A DNA stretch of 64,000 nt from Puffinus mauretanicus (lineage: Eukaryota > Chordata > Aves > Procellariiformes > Procellariidae), in contig JAJKFH010000385.1 in NCBI GenBank assembly GCA_023333565.1, forward strand, positions 2,480,001 through 2,544,000, in the 5' to 3' direction. Below, in pieces: positions 22,901 through 37,123 of the stretch. Under the pieces are notes generated by a model. That model was not told where the DNA came from and made no database searches. It saw only the letters and a program-made list of their open reading frames with translations. Position numbers and translations under genes: made by a program. Positions within the stretch are counted from its first letter, which is position 1; each line of letters begins with the position of its first letter.

Positions 22901-25900
22901 GTCATGTGCTTGTTACTGTGCAGTTGGAGCATCCACCCTCCCTCCCCAAAAGAAAACAAGTTCCCACCACAGAAAGCTTTCAATCCAAGTTAAGTGACAA
23001 TTGTTGGGGAGCATGAGGAGAGACATGGCATTAATCAACTGTTAGGTGGGGTTTTCAGCAGGGAAAGGAGAATGTAAGTGCTCTGAAACTGGATGAAGAG
23101 TTGTATTACTGAGACATATGGATGATATACGAATATTGAGATTGTATGGAAGAATATTGGAAGAGGTTCTGTTTCAAAATCTAACTATACAGCTGATATC
23201 TAGTGGTATTAGGCTGATACTATCAGTTGATTTGGAGGTAGGGTTTCGTGTCTTGGTGGACGTTTAAAATCTGGGCATGATGAGGTGGATTTAATTTGGT
23301 AGAGTGAAGACGTGCTGAGACAGTAGAGATATTGTCAAAGCAGTGGTGTAGGAAAATGGTCTGAATGCAGAGGGTGGGGTGAGCTAGCATTAGCTAATAC
23401 CAGGGCAATGAGAAGTAACAGCCTGGACAAGTATTTTAGCAAGAAACTACTTTGTCTGTAGGTAGAATCTTTCCCAGACGAATGCCATTAAGTCCTGAAG
23501 AGATTTAAGAAGAGTCAGCTAAAAGGGTCAGAGCAGTTGGGTTGTGATCAGGTTGGTGATTCGTGATTCTTTTGTAAGAGCTGCTTAGACTCAGTTCTAC
23601 AGGACGTTAACCCTGGGTGCTGTCAGGCCCCCAGCCCCTTTAGTTCTGCATAGTCGATCCTGAGTTTAGAACTGGTCTTATCTAGCTAAAATTATATAAG
23701 GTGCTGATTTAAGAAGAGAATATGTTATTATTGACCAACACTTGACCTCTTTCCCTGCTTTTAACAAATCTTGAAAGGGAGCAATTATGGTTTGTATTGA
23801 CATTTAAAAGGAGGCAAGAGCTCCACCTCTGTCTGCCACAGAGATGGAAATATGTATTTCTGCATGGTAACAGGAAATAACACCCATGCAAGCAAATATT
23901 CTTACCTTCTTACCCTCTGTGTAGCTGAGAGTTGGAGGCAGCACTAGAGGGAAACAATAGAGCTGACTACCTGAAGATGGCTCACGACAAAGAGAGATTA
24001 GGTTTGCCAAGTGACCAAGATACTTATCCTCACCTGTGCTTTTTTTTCCTCCTGCCCTTTGGTCTGCCCTCTCCCCATGCTGAGGCTCTTGTTCTAGGTG
24101 TGTCTTCCTTAAGGAACAGATTCAGTCCAGGTGTATGGTAAGCCAAGACTGATGGGGTGAAGGAGAGAGATGAACTCTTTCCTTCTCCCTCTACCCCTAG
24201 GAAATAAAAAAAGTTGTCTTCTCCCCCAACCCCCTCCAATATCAGCAACTTTGGAAAAGTCTTTCCTGAAGCAGCCTGTGTTTCTTTTAACCAGTCATCT
24301 CTCTCCAATAAAAAGGTAATGTGCGTGTATGTAATCGCTAGCAGCCCCTCCAATTTTTTCTCTTTTGTATCCTGAAGGAGCCCAATATAAAGCATTGCTG
24401 AAACAGCACTAACATTCATTACTCTTGAAAGAATGATGGGCTAAGAGTTAAGCAGCATCTTGCCATGTGATTTATTTCTTTTTTTAAACCATCCAGGTGA
24501 TGCTTGTGCTACCATGTTATCAGAAATCTGGATCATTTGCTCCCTGTAATGCATAGTAAATCAATGCTGTAACAAGGCTTTCCTTGTCCATCCCCTAACA
24601 CCCTCCTCCCTAATCTGTTTGGGGGTACTGGGAAGGGAGGAAGTTGCAATCCACAGGAAGCTTGCTGCTGGCAGTGTTCTTCCAGGCATATTAAGTCACA
24701 CTGTGCTTTGTGATTTCTCTCTAGTAAGCACTGGAAGGGGGCTGACAGCCAAAACCTGCCTGTTTCTGGATGCTGCTGAGGTGTGTTAGTGTTTCAAGGG
24801 TGTATGCAGGAGACTTCCTATTCAGCTAGGTAAGGTCCTTGCAGAAGACAGTTGGAGGGATTTTTATGGACCGCATTCCATACCAAGTGTCTTTCACTGC
24901 TTTTCAGCCCTTGCTGGAGCGCAGTGTGCTGGGAGTACTTTTACAGGTTGGTTAGGATATCTCCCATTTTTTGTGAAGGAGGGAATTAGTTTGTCTACTA
25001 ACAGAACTGTTTCCATCCTCATTGGGCTGCAAAAAAGTCTGTCTTGGTGGATCACATCCATCTTTTCTGTGGTCTGGAGGATAAGCAAAGTAGTCATTAG
25101 TAATTACTTGTTTCTTTTGGGTAGCTAAATATGATCTAGAGGAGATAGATAATGATAGGTGGATATGATCTAGGAGAGAGAGAGAGAATTTTTTGGTGTC
25201 TTAAGACACACAGTTGTAAATTTAAACCACAAAATAGTCTCTCTTTGAAACTCCCATGCGAGCTTAAAAGCCCCAAAGACTCCCTTCATCATAACAGCTT
25301 GGCAGGTTCTGGATACCTCCCCATAATGGCTGTACAGCCAGAGCAGGTGAAGCCTGTTAGCTTCACTGCAGAAGTAAAAAGGATTTTGCATTTTCTCTGA
25401 CACAAAGAGGTCCTGCAAGGGAAAAATCAAGCAGCAGCTGTATTCATGTTCAGTTCCATTGTAGTCTTGTAGCCATGACAAAAGCAAAATCCAGGAAGGG
25501 GAAGGTATGGAGTGTACCTAGAAATAAAGGACTTAAAAGTTAGGAAATGCTTCTATGAACATTATTAAGGTTTAAGTATTTATGTTTTGGATTGACTCAC
25601 TGGTGTGGCTGGGAAAACCAGTAGGAGGAAAGGAGTGACCTGAAGAGAATCATCTATTTTTCCCTCCTCACCAGTGAGAGGCAATGCCAGAACGATGGGA
25701 ATTGGTTTTGCATTGCCTTCAGCCAACCTACAGAATTGGTTTGAACCAGGGAAAAAAGAGACTTGCAAGTAGAAGAGCTGCAGCCAAACGTAGGGAAGAG
25801 CCCCTTAGGGTTCTGGAAATGAGGCTCTGTAGCAGCTCTCTAGGTATCAGGAAGAAATTGCAGATGCCTGCCCTACTAAAATGAGGCAGAAAGATGACAG

Positions 25901-27883
25901 ATAAGAGCAACAGTGACACAGACTGCTGCAGACCTCTTTTCCTTATGTGCTTTTTTCCCTATTAAAATAAAAAATGCTGTTGTTTTTGAGAAATCGGTGC
26001 CTGAAGGGGAAACTCAGGAGTTCCCAAAAAAACTTGTCAGAGGGTTTTCAGTGCTTTTAAAGCAAAAGCAAAACCACAACTCTCTGCAAGGCCTAAGCAG
26101 GTGGAGGATCCCTTTTGAGAAAGAAGGGATTTTTAGCTGGAAATTCTTTTCCTGTGGTGGTCCCTGGGGTAGCCAGTAGAAACCCTGCCTCACCTCCAGA
26201 AACTGCATCGTTCACCTCTTCTGTTTGCTTCCCCAGAAGTAGGTCTCTGCAGGGCTCAGCTCTGGACATGATGTAGTCTAATGATTCCTCCTCCTCTTCC
26301 TCTCGGGCTGTCTGCTAAAGAATTGACTATTTGGAGAGGGATCTCTGTCTCTTTTACATACTTGTAAAAGAATTCCAGGACTAATCCCCTACAGCTACTC
26401 ACAGTGAGACTGAAATTTAGTTCCCTTCCCATTTTTAGTTTCATTTACTAGTTTTCTGTGGGCCAGTGACATATTTTTCTATTCTTCTATACAAAATGGC
26501 TGCAATTTGTAATAAAGCATGTTGCAATTCTTTACTGCTTTCCATCACTCAGTGTTGTTAATGAATAATGTTCCTTTGTCTTCAAGGTAGGAGATGTTTC
26601 CATTCCTAGCTTGCAGATGTAGGTATTATAGTACTTGGACAGATCACTTATCTTTTACAAATATTTGTATGTTTTTAAAAATCCGAAGGAGAAAAGGCCA
26701 ACTTTTTTGCCTTTGCACGAAGGAATTGCTGTAATTTAGGCTCAGTTTTCAATTAAGACCCTGGGATTTCAGGTGAGTGGATTTTCAAAAGGTGCTGTAA
26801 TTGAAGGACCCTTTGCCTTCTCCAGCTGCTTGAGCCTGTTTCCTGTGAGAGGCTTTCAAGGGCTGATCCGTAGCTGGTAGAAACTGGCAGTTCTCATTCC
26901 TTCCCCTGCTCCCCACCCTTTGCTTCTAAGCCAAGCAAGAGTAAAAGGGCAGCTTTTATTTTGGCTTTACATTGTGTTTTGGGTTTCTATTCAGGTCTGT
27001 CAAACATTGCACCACAGTATCTGAGGAAGGTTCCTTTGCGTACAGCGGAAGTTGGGACCATTAATTATGAGTAGTGCTAAAAGTAGCACAGTTACCCAGG
27101 AACATGAATGCAAAAATCAGATACTCGCGTGAAGGGGAAGTTGCCTCAGTATCCACATATTTTAAAATTGCTACACATGCCAAGAAGGTTGTTAAGGCTG
27201 CTCTCTGTGTGAGTGCTGGAACTGTGAAATTTCGGACAGAAAATGATTAAACTACTGCCGTAGTTTTAAATGTGCATTTCTGTGATATGGTTTGCATTGG
27301 TTTTATTTTTTTCACTGTCTGCTTTCCTTATTCTGCTGTCATTAGTCCACACCTCATTATATGCTCCTAGAGAGTACATCCCTCTTGCTTGTTAGGATGG
27401 TGTAGGTGGTAATTTGCGGTGGTACAAAGTGCTGAAGGAGAGATAATCAGCTGGGTAAGTCATTACTCTGTGCAGAGACCGACTTGCTGACTTGCTGTGC
27501 ACAGCTTACTTATCCCACATTGTTTAGGACCTAGAATGTTGTTGTAATTGAAAATGTAACTTGCTTGCCTAGAAAAGAAAAAAAGGTATGGCTGAATGAT
27601 GAATACATGGCATATATTGTCCTGCTCTAGTAAAAGCTGTAAGTTGAGGGTCTTGGACACTGTAGTGAATCCAGCAGAGCACAGTTCAACACAGTAGCCT
27701 GCACTAAATAGCCTTATAGACTGCTGCATTGCCTCTCATTTTCTTTCTCAAATCATCTCACCCTGAATCCATGTCAAGGTACAGACAGTTCTTTTGCCAT
27801 GATCTGACATGGCTCTGGTTACCATGTGGCGCTTCTTAGTACTTTGTGGTAAATGTTTGTAACATTGGGTTCTTCTTTCCTAA

Positions 27884-28171
<288 letters not shown>

Positions 28172-30604
28172 TAAAAAGCATTTATCAACCTGTTAAAGAC
28201 ATTCAAAGGTGCAAAAGTAAATGTCTGAGGAAGTGGGTGTTCCAGAAGCGAGGTATTGCCATGGAGTTTTAGCCCACACACATCTCGGACATTGCACTAT
28301 TATATTTTTCTCTAGATGAAGATAATTAAAATTAATGGAATCTCTCTTTTTCAGGCACTGTGGAGACTTTTTTCCCAAATGACTTGGGTAACAACCAGAA
28401 TGGGAATAGATATGTTTTTCTTGAGTGTTTTTTGTTTGCTTGTTTACTTTTTCCTTGGGGAGGTAAAGGAAGAGAAAGGTTCTATGGATATATGAATATA
28501 TATGGGTGACTGAGTTTGATAAACTGTTAAATAATTTTAGGTAAAATACCAGGTCAATTCTTCCATGTCTGGTATGTCAGTGAATAAACATACTTCAGAG
28601 GTAAATTCCTAAAGACAAATGAAGTGTCTGTTCTCATTCATAAGCTGCTGTTTCTTGTTTGTGTGCAGCAGACATGACTACCAAGTGCAGGTGAATGTGC
28701 GCGCTCCAGACACTTTGGGTATAGAACAATAATTTGTCATGTTAGATATGTTTTTAACTGGAATGAAAAATAAGAGAATGTTAAAAAAAAAAAATTGGGA
28801 GAGATTCTTTAAAAGCCTTATCAGTCTTTTTGACCTTTAAAGGCCTAAACCCAGGGTTTTGTGGGTGATTTCTGCAGAGTGGAAAATTGAGCTTTTACTG
28901 AATCTGACACTTTGGGAGTTAATAGAGCAAATAAAATGAGTGTCGTTTTTTTTTTTTTTTAATGTCCAAAAAAGGCAATAACAATTAAGTCAATGACTGA
29001 ACAAATAGAGTATTTCCTACTGTCATCAGTACAATAAATCTAACAAATAATACGCATACAGTTGTGATGTACTTCACTTTTAGAATAAAATAGCATTAAA
29101 CGTTTTGAGCAGTAGCCTTGACACTAAAAGCTTGGTATGAGTTCTCCATTCTGTTTTCAATCTAAAATATCTAGTTTTAAATCAGTACAATTTAAATTCA
29201 TTTCATTCTGTCTTTAGTCATTGAACTAGATCCAGTACAGGTTGGCATTGATCAAAATCACTGCTACTTGCAGTCTGTTTTGTGGCCAGTTATCAAGCAC
29301 TTTGCTGATTTCTCTTGAACCCTTGGAGAATGGATTTGTGCTTATTGCTTTGAATCATCCATTTGGTAACAAGACCACCAAATTTTGGATGGGCTTTGAG
29401 ACAAAGCTCAGCTGGTAACACATTTACCCAGCTTTTTTGCAGACAAAGGCAAGCTAACCCTGCCCAAGTTTCAACATCACCAGATGAAAAATCTGCCCTG
29501 TATTGAAAGCTAAGGAGGTATGTTAAGCTCAGAGGAGATCTTACAAGCTTGGACATGAAGAAGCTAAATGATGCAATGGGGATTCCAATTGAGAATGGAC
29601 TCGTGTAGTTGACACGGAACACAGGCAGATCAAGCTTGTCTTTGCTTGCAAAAGGCTCATCCTAGCGGAAAATTAGGGTAAAATATATTGGTTATTTAAT
29701 GTAATGGAGCCTGTTTCCTGTCTGAGCCGTACTTGTTGGATTGATGAATAGAAAACCACTTCCAAGGCTGTCCCTGCTGGAGATAGCCAGGGAAGAGAGG
29801 AAGCGTAGCGCCCTCAAAGTAGTGAAATCAACTATTGGTTTCCTACATCTAATTGCAGTAGCTTTATTTAGAAAGTTGGACATGCTTCAGGTTTAAAAAC
29901 AAACTAACCACCAAACAACACTAAACATTTTGCTTGATGGAATAAGCTTGGCATAATAGTATCAAGCTAATGAAATAGACTTTTTCTGAATGTATTGCTG
30001 CCTTGTTAGTAACTTTGTTTTTTATGTGTGGTATTAACTTCGTGATGTTTTTCATCTGGATTCATATGTTATAGCCTGAGGTGGCCTGTCTTTTCTGGCT
30101 TGCTCTGCCTTAAATTTAAAAATCGTGTTGCTTTATCCTCTAAAATGTGAATATAGAGTTGGGTTTGTAACTTGTGTGGCTTTAGGAGTTGAATTAAGCT
30201 GTCATTATGAAACTTCATCCATGCAATCATATCTGTACAGTAGAAAGAGGAGCTGGAATAGAGGAAAGTATTGTAAATAAAACATTGTGGGCAGATCCAT
30301 TTGTTTTGTATTTCTTCATTGCTCAGTTGTTTTTAAAAAGGTTTCTTTGCAATCCTATGTATTCAGATAATATTAACACATACCTTATATCCACAGTAGC
30401 AAGACTTACTGCACAAAGCAATGCAATGTATTGAATGCAATTTAAGATGCCTTATAGACCACCTTCTCTACTTTCAGCTTTCTGATTTGTCTTCATTGGG
30501 ACCAATTCCAGCACTTTAAACTCCTGGCTGCTTTAAGGTTTTGCTGTCCAAAGAAACAAACAAAATCTCTTTTCTAATGCAGTGTGTCCTTTTTCTGTCC
30601 TCAC

Positions 30605-30833
30605 CTATGGACTTGCAGAACAGTAGTAACTCATGGGCTACAGATAGATTTAAAGTTCCTTTTTATGCAGCTACTGTAATGTAAATAGTGGAGTACAAGT
30701 ATCTGTGTGTATATTTTGGAGCTATGGACTTGCAGAACAGTAGTAACTCATGGGCTACAGATAGATTTAAAGTTCATTTTGATGCAGCTACTGTAGTGTA
30801 AATAGGGGACTACAAGTATTCGTATATTTGGGA
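30605..30833 (+). repeat. 117-bp tandem duplication, two copies
   Basis: Copy 1 (30605-30721) and copy 2 (30722 to about 30833) have a 117-base period. The first ~53 bases are identical; after that there are scattered substitutions and one short deletion in copy 2. The unit itself is unique-looking intronic sequence. The low divergence suggests a fairly recent duplication. Confidence 0.92.
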
Positions 30834-30991
30834 TGCAGACAGGAGAAGGTGTAGCGTGAGTGAAGGATCACTCAATTAGAAGTTCCTGATGAGTATGGAA
30901 TGTAATTTTTATAGGCTGACTGAGGTAGGATTTTAACGGAAAACGGAACAATGATCTTAGTCTCCCTCAGCTGGTTCCCTAAGGAACAGGA

Positions 30992-31023
30992 ACTTGTCAC
31001 ATTTGTTACAAATGTGAGCAAGT
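30992..31023. repeat. Short inverted repeat (14-bp stem)
   Basis: ACTTGTCACATTTG (30992-31005), a 3-base loop, then CAAATGTGAGCAAGT (31009-31023) pair over 14 positions with one bulged G. It lies about 160 bases past the tandem duplication. Confidence 0.7.
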
Positions 31024-34000
31024 CCAGAAAAGGCCAAGATTATTCATAGCTAAACTGATGTGTATAATCCAGTGAGACTCTGATAATGTACAGGATATAA
31101 TACAAATTAAGGAAATTATATGAAGTGTAAAAATATTTAGCTTTTTTGTTTTATATATTTATTTTATAATATACACTTTCGTGGTCAGCAATTGGTTTTT
31201 CAGTATTCATGGTATATAAAAAAAACCTCAGGCAGTTGAGTGGACACTTTTACAGAGCAGAAAACTTCATTGAAGAAAGCAAGGATGGTTTTTAATGTAC
31301 ATTTTTTTATATATATTATTTCTTTAACACCTTCTACATCTGTTGTGTGTGTTTTCTGGAATTCTGTTTTCATTACAATGCTACTTCTGGCTCATATGTC
31401 TTGTCTGTTTGGTTTTAATATCATGGTTATCTCTAGATAAACACAATGAGTCAGGACATTTGGAGTTACAGAGTAGAGTTCTGTTAAAAAAATTCAAAGT
31501 TTTACTATACTTTTGAAGTCCTGTAGTTCTCTGAGTATAGGCTTTAACAGAAGGTGACTTTCCTAACAAATCTGGTCTGTCACTTATTAGAAGATTATTT
31601 ATTCAGGGAGTTTTGATTCCTAAGTAAGGTGTGCATATCTGGTGACACACTTTGTCTCATTATGTGGTAGCAGCAGTAGCAAATAATAAAGGCTTTTTAA
31701 TGGCAACCATTATAGTTAGACTTTTTATCTTGTGTTAGCAATGGCAGGGTGTTTTTTCTGACTCGGAGACAAACTAACACTCCTTTAAAATGTTCATGAA
31801 AACTATGAAAAGAAACTGGTAAAAGAAGTGAGAAGCTTTTTTATCTTGAGTTCTGTTGATAAGTGCTATATAGACACTAGTAGGCTATACTTCTTATTGC
31901 AGTGTAGCTCATTAATTCTTTTGGTTGCTTTTGCTTTCTTAAAAAAAATACTTTTTTTCAAAATGACATCACACAACACTGATAGGCTGACCGAACTCAG
32001 TAACAAGAGGATGAGAATTTATCTCGGCTTACTGGGCCCGGTTCAGGACTGATTGGGGTGGAAGCAGCTCCTCTGGTTTCCTGGGGAGTTCTGCTCTGCT
32101 CAGGAAGTATTTGGTGTGTGTGTCAAGTGTGTGATGAAATGTCCAAGCACAAAAGAGTGAGGCTTCTGAGTAACAAGGTTGTTATAAAATTCTTCTTAGA
32201 AATATAAGTGTTTTGTCAGTTATTTTAAAAAAAAAAAAAAAAGTCCTGGTACTGCTCTCTAACGAGAGCATAGAAAAAGTAATTTTCTAGAAGAATTCTC
32301 CAGGTTTTTTAATCAGTGGCTTCTGCTTCACAGTGTTTATCCTTTTTGGTCAAGCTTATAAAATGAGTTGGATGAGAAAGACAGTATTTGCCAAGCAGTT
32401 GTCCTGGCGATGAGTATGATGTAACTTACGCATTCATCAGCATAGCTGCTTGATATGCTAAGACCATTTTATTTCCCCCCCCTTTTTTTTTTCTTTTTTT
32501 GCAATTGGTTGAGAAACACCAATGGCCACTGAACTGGGGCAATGAGATTTTATCATTTTGCGTTGTCTTTTAACTATCATCACCCTCTTGTGAAACTTCT
32601 GGTGGCCACAGGATATGTGAACAAAAACCCAGGTTGGACTGTCTGAAGTAAACCGTTGAAGCGAAGGTTCAGCATAACCCCAGCTGGGCTGTTCTACTCC
32701 TCCAGGTTTTACTTTAAAATTGTGCAGCAAGATGGGAGAGTGTTTGAATTGCAGACCTCTACATGTATCCCAGTGGAGGTGCAGACCCTGGATGGTGAAA
32801 TATTACTTTACTGACAGAAAGTTTGCTTTTCTTAGTTGATTTTTGTGGAGAAGTAGTTAACAGATTACCAATGCCACATCAGATCACCACAATGAAAGCC
32901 AATGGATACAGTGTGAGCGTAATCTTTTTAAAATTTTTTTAATTCTTTTTTTTTCCTTTCCCCACTCTTTGACTGCAATAGTGACAAAACACCATGTATT
33001 GCATTGGGTCTTTTTTATGACTAGCAAAAATAGGTACAGAATCTGTGTGTACAGTATGTCTGAAGTGGATTTAAAAATATTTGGTGAATGTTAATATCAG
33101 CTGAAATAATTACACTTCAGGGCAATGTGCCTTTCTAATGTCTCATTCTGCGATTATTAGTAATACACAATAATTAGTGTGCTCGCTTCTATCTTCATTT
33201 TCAATAGACTTTTTCTTTCATGTGTTGCATAGTTAGAAATATGCATGTTGTCTTGCTGTCAGGTATCTAAATTGGGGGCTGAAATATTTGATGTGTATGT
33301 ATCTCTTCCTCTCTCAGCCTGTCATTCATGATTGTGACCTCTGGCTGAAGTTTCAGAACTGTGCAGTGAACAAACCTTCTATCCTGAGCAGTGAAACAGG
33401 AGTGCTGGGTGACCCTGTACATTTCAAGCAGCTGATGCTGATGTTTTGTTTATCACTCTGGGGTTTTACTGGTGTGAAGGAAGTGCTGGAGTGACCCCAC
33501 CTGTAGTGCAGAATATAGCTTCTTGGTTCAGAATTTACATTGTCACGAGCCAGGAGAACAAGAAACATCTCTCTCCACTGGGGTCCTGTTAAGCCAGCTT
33601 ATCACAGGAGGACGAATGCCTGATTCAGAATCCAAGTGTATTCTTGCTGTAGCATGTTTTTCCCCATTGCTGTATCATCCATTCTTGTTATAAATAGTGT
33701 AATATGAAGGCCCACATTTTTGCAGCGAGGTTTCTACATTCAGCATAAAAGATCTGACTTCTCCTGTTCATCCTGTTCGCCCTGACTGCGTGCCTGGGGA
33801 TTCTGAAATATCATCTGCCCTGACAGCAGCCGTGTGTAAGTGGGAGATCTTGCCTGAGTTAGTTTGTTGCGCTCTGCCCAGGACAGTGAGGGGAAAAGAA
33901 GGGCATCTGCAAAGGACCGTTATTCATTTCCTTCACCCCCCATCACAAGGTGGGATTATTTTTCTATTGCTTCTCTTCATTCTTCCCATAGGAAATCAAA

Positions 34001-35944
34001 ATAATTAGCTCAGACTAATACTTGGCTCTTTAGATGGGTATAAGTAGAACAGATGAAGTTTAGTCACAAAGACCGCTATTGATTGACCTTCCAAACTATT
34101 TAAAGGGGTCCTTCATGAATTTAATCTGTACAAGCATGCTCTATCTATGACTTCAGTCCATCAGGTGATAATAGGAAGAGAAACTTCTGTTTGTCAGGCT
34201 TTTTACAGTTGGACTTTCACCGAAAAATCAATGATGAAAACACTTTTAGTGGTTGCATGCACACAGTACATGCATGTGAAGGACAGCAAGGTGTTGGCCC
34301 GTGGGAAACGGTGCAGTGTGCTAGGGGCTGCACAAATGCACAGCAAAGTGGTGGTTTCTGCTGCAGGGAGAGAATGCAGTCCTCCTCTAGGGCAGGCGAG
34401 AGCAGATGGTTACAAAGAGGCAGCTGAAGGAGCATAAGGAGGGAAATGTAGTCTGATCTGGCTCCTGTTGTCCTGTGAAAGCTATCAATGTGAAATTTGT
34501 GTTCTTTCCCATTACACTTGTGTGAAAAGGAGCAGCAATTGCAGTATGTATTAGCAAACATAAGCAGTAAAAAGCCATGGTAGCACTCTAGAAATAAGTG
34601 GGATGTCTAATACTATAGACACATGTAGACACAGACACATTATTTAAAACTTCTCTTCGGGGAAAAAGAAATATAGATGAAAAGATGGAGTGGCTTTTAG
34701 AGGAAAAAGCAATTCCATACAGTGTGTGGATGTATGATATACTTACAGTGCGAGTTCTGCTGCTTGCCTCGTTGCGAAGCTGCTTCACAAAGCCATCCAA
34801 ACCCTCTGCTTTCACTTTGAAGCTACTTTAAGGGCTTCGTAGACATTGCTTCAAAAATAAAGCAGCATTTTCATGACACAGCTGCCTTGATGGGGAAGGA
34901 AAAATATAGAATTGCCTGGTAAAGAAAATAATAGCATTGTGATTAGAGCGATTACAAAATGTATTGTAGAACCAATTTAGCATTTAAAATGGGAAAGCAG
35001 TTTAATGCTCCACTGCTGGCACTGCAGGTTCTGCAAATAGTGCATCTCATCTGAGTTATAACGATAATTTCATTAATCTGCCACATGTGTTCGCTGGACA
35101 CTTCTGACAAAACTCGTTAGCAGTTGCTGTAGTCCACCTTTCTCTCTACAAGTGGGAACTTTTTTCTTTTCCATTTTAAAAAATTACATAATTGTTGAGC
35201 ACCGGGAGTGAAATGTGTCACAGTCACAAAAGGGGTGTGGGACTGTAATAGCCTTGACGATGTCTGAAGAGTGTTTCTTGGGTTATCAATCTGTCAAGTT
35301 TTCCCTCATTGCAGAGGTGCGCTAAGGCGGGAAGGGATTTCATTAGGAGAGTCTGGAAAAGGGTGGCCTGGGGCAGCGTGGAGTCTGTCTTCCCCTCAGT
35401 TACCGTGGGTGGAATTGAGCTTGCTGATGAGGGGAACTTAAATTAAGCGTCTATGTGTAAGGTAGGTGTCTAAACTCCTATTACATTTGGTGAAGATCAG
35501 TCAACATGCTCAGAGGAGCATAGAGAGGGATCAGACTCCATCTGAAGTGAGCACCACTCAGCTGAATCTGTCTACGCTTTGGGGACTGCATTGGCACGTA
35601 GGTTTAGGTATTCAGATCTCAAACTCAGTTCTGTCCTCTGCCTTACTAGCTAACCAGCCTCTGTGTTTGATGTTGAAATGGTTATGTCTGATGGAGGTGA
35701 AACCTTGCATTAGGAGACTATTTCAGAAGCTGCATTTACCTCAAAGATTGTACTTTGAACACTTAGGATAGACCAGTCCCATGTATGCGGCTATGTTCAA
35801 GACGATCTTCTGGCAAGCAAATACTGCTTAATCTGAAAAAAAGTCTGTCTTTTGGATTAAAAGGAAATAATTGGAGTGTGTGTTTCATTTTTCCCCTTTC
35901 TTTTAATTGGTCTTGGACTTTCGCTGAAGAGCCTGTCGCTCTGC

Positions 35945-36015
35945 AGTAGAAGTGAAGTTCTTGCTCTGTGGTTCAGTTTTTCCAACTGTAGAAGAATGAT
36001 GACAATTAGAACCAG
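35945..36015 (+). repeat. Possible ancient MIR-like SINE remnant
   Basis: The stretch 'ttgctctgtggttcagtttt' followed by 'tccaactgtagaagaatgat' resembles the conserved MIR/CORE-SINE segment ('ctctgtgcctcagtttcc', 'catctgtaaaatggggat'). It is short and diverged, so the call is tentative. Confidence 0.35.
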
Positions 36016-37087
36016 TTAAAACTGTTGTTTCAGTAGAAAACTGAGATTTGGAATAAATTTGCTACCAAAATTTTGTCTTTTGTGTGTGTACGTAGGTAAA
36101 ATCAATTGTCCCAAAGCTCTTCAATGTGTCCCTGAAAACTAGAAAACATTGGCTTGGTCCGGCTGCCCAAGAATAACAAATGCAGCAGCATGTTTGCTGC
36201 CTATTCCCGTTCTTCTCCATGGGACAGATTTTCCAGCTGTTTTCCGTGGTGGGTAGTGGTGAAGGCCTCCACTGGTGCCTTGTCTGTGTCATGCCTCTGA
36301 TTTTGATTGGAAGTATTTGGTGGATGGGGAGTAGGGTGTGCATGGTGTTTGGCTCTGAGGGATATCTTGTCTCATTTGGGGCCTCTAGGCACTGCAAAAA
36401 TGCCAACAATAATGACCTCTGAAGTCAAGGAGGCTTTTCAGTATGCTTTCATTTCATACTTTGCAAATACTAGTTCTTTTTAGCTATTTCTGAATGTGGA
36501 CTTCAGTCAGAAGTGTTTCTGTTTTATCTCTATTCTTCGGTCAGCTGCAGATTACTGTGTAGCTGATGTGCCACTGCAGGGAGCAGGGAAACAACTCCCA
36601 AATGTTGAAGCAGACATTGTCTGTGATGCTGTGTATTATCAGTGGGGCAAGCAGAAGGTAAGGAGAATGTCATAATAATGAGAGACAATTCTTCCCTTTC
36701 CCTCTTTAATTTTTTTGACCAACTGATTTGTAAGGAGCATGGGTTTTCCTTGGCTGTGATGCCAGTAAGCGAAACTTTGATACAGTGATTCAGCATGGGG
36801 ATGGCTTTAAGTGCCTCTGTCCTACTTCTAGTACTTCCGTGCTTCTGGTTATGTTGATGGGGTGGTTTTATATTGTCATTAACTACTCTGGGCATTTGCA
36901 GGGTTAGTTCAAAACTACGAATGATATCCAAGTATGACAGACTCTTAAACTAAAAGAAGTGTTGCAAGTTTCCAATGGGAGAGCAGAGGGAGGGAGGAAA
37001 CAGTACAACAGTATGTTTCCTTGAATTTGGGAGGTGTCATTGTTAATGTGCAACTGAGGCCTTCGGCACTTGGGAAAGACAAATGCT

Positions 37088-37123
37088 GTTGGTGATAGTG
37101 GCATCATGTTGGTGATAGTGGCA
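37088..37123 (+). repeat. 20-bp period direct repeat
   Basis: GTTGGTGATAGTGGCA occurs twice (37088-37103 and 37108-37123), separated by four bases and followed by an A-run. Confidence 0.9.

Noticed and set aside
36545..36657. Pseudo-exon with strong splice sites (acceptor ...TTCGGTCAG, donor AAG|GTAAGG)
   Set aside because: The 113-base segment is not a multiple of three and has an early in-frame stop in the SAMD12 phase, so it would be a poison exon at best. It also shows that good splice-site pairs occur by chance in these introns.
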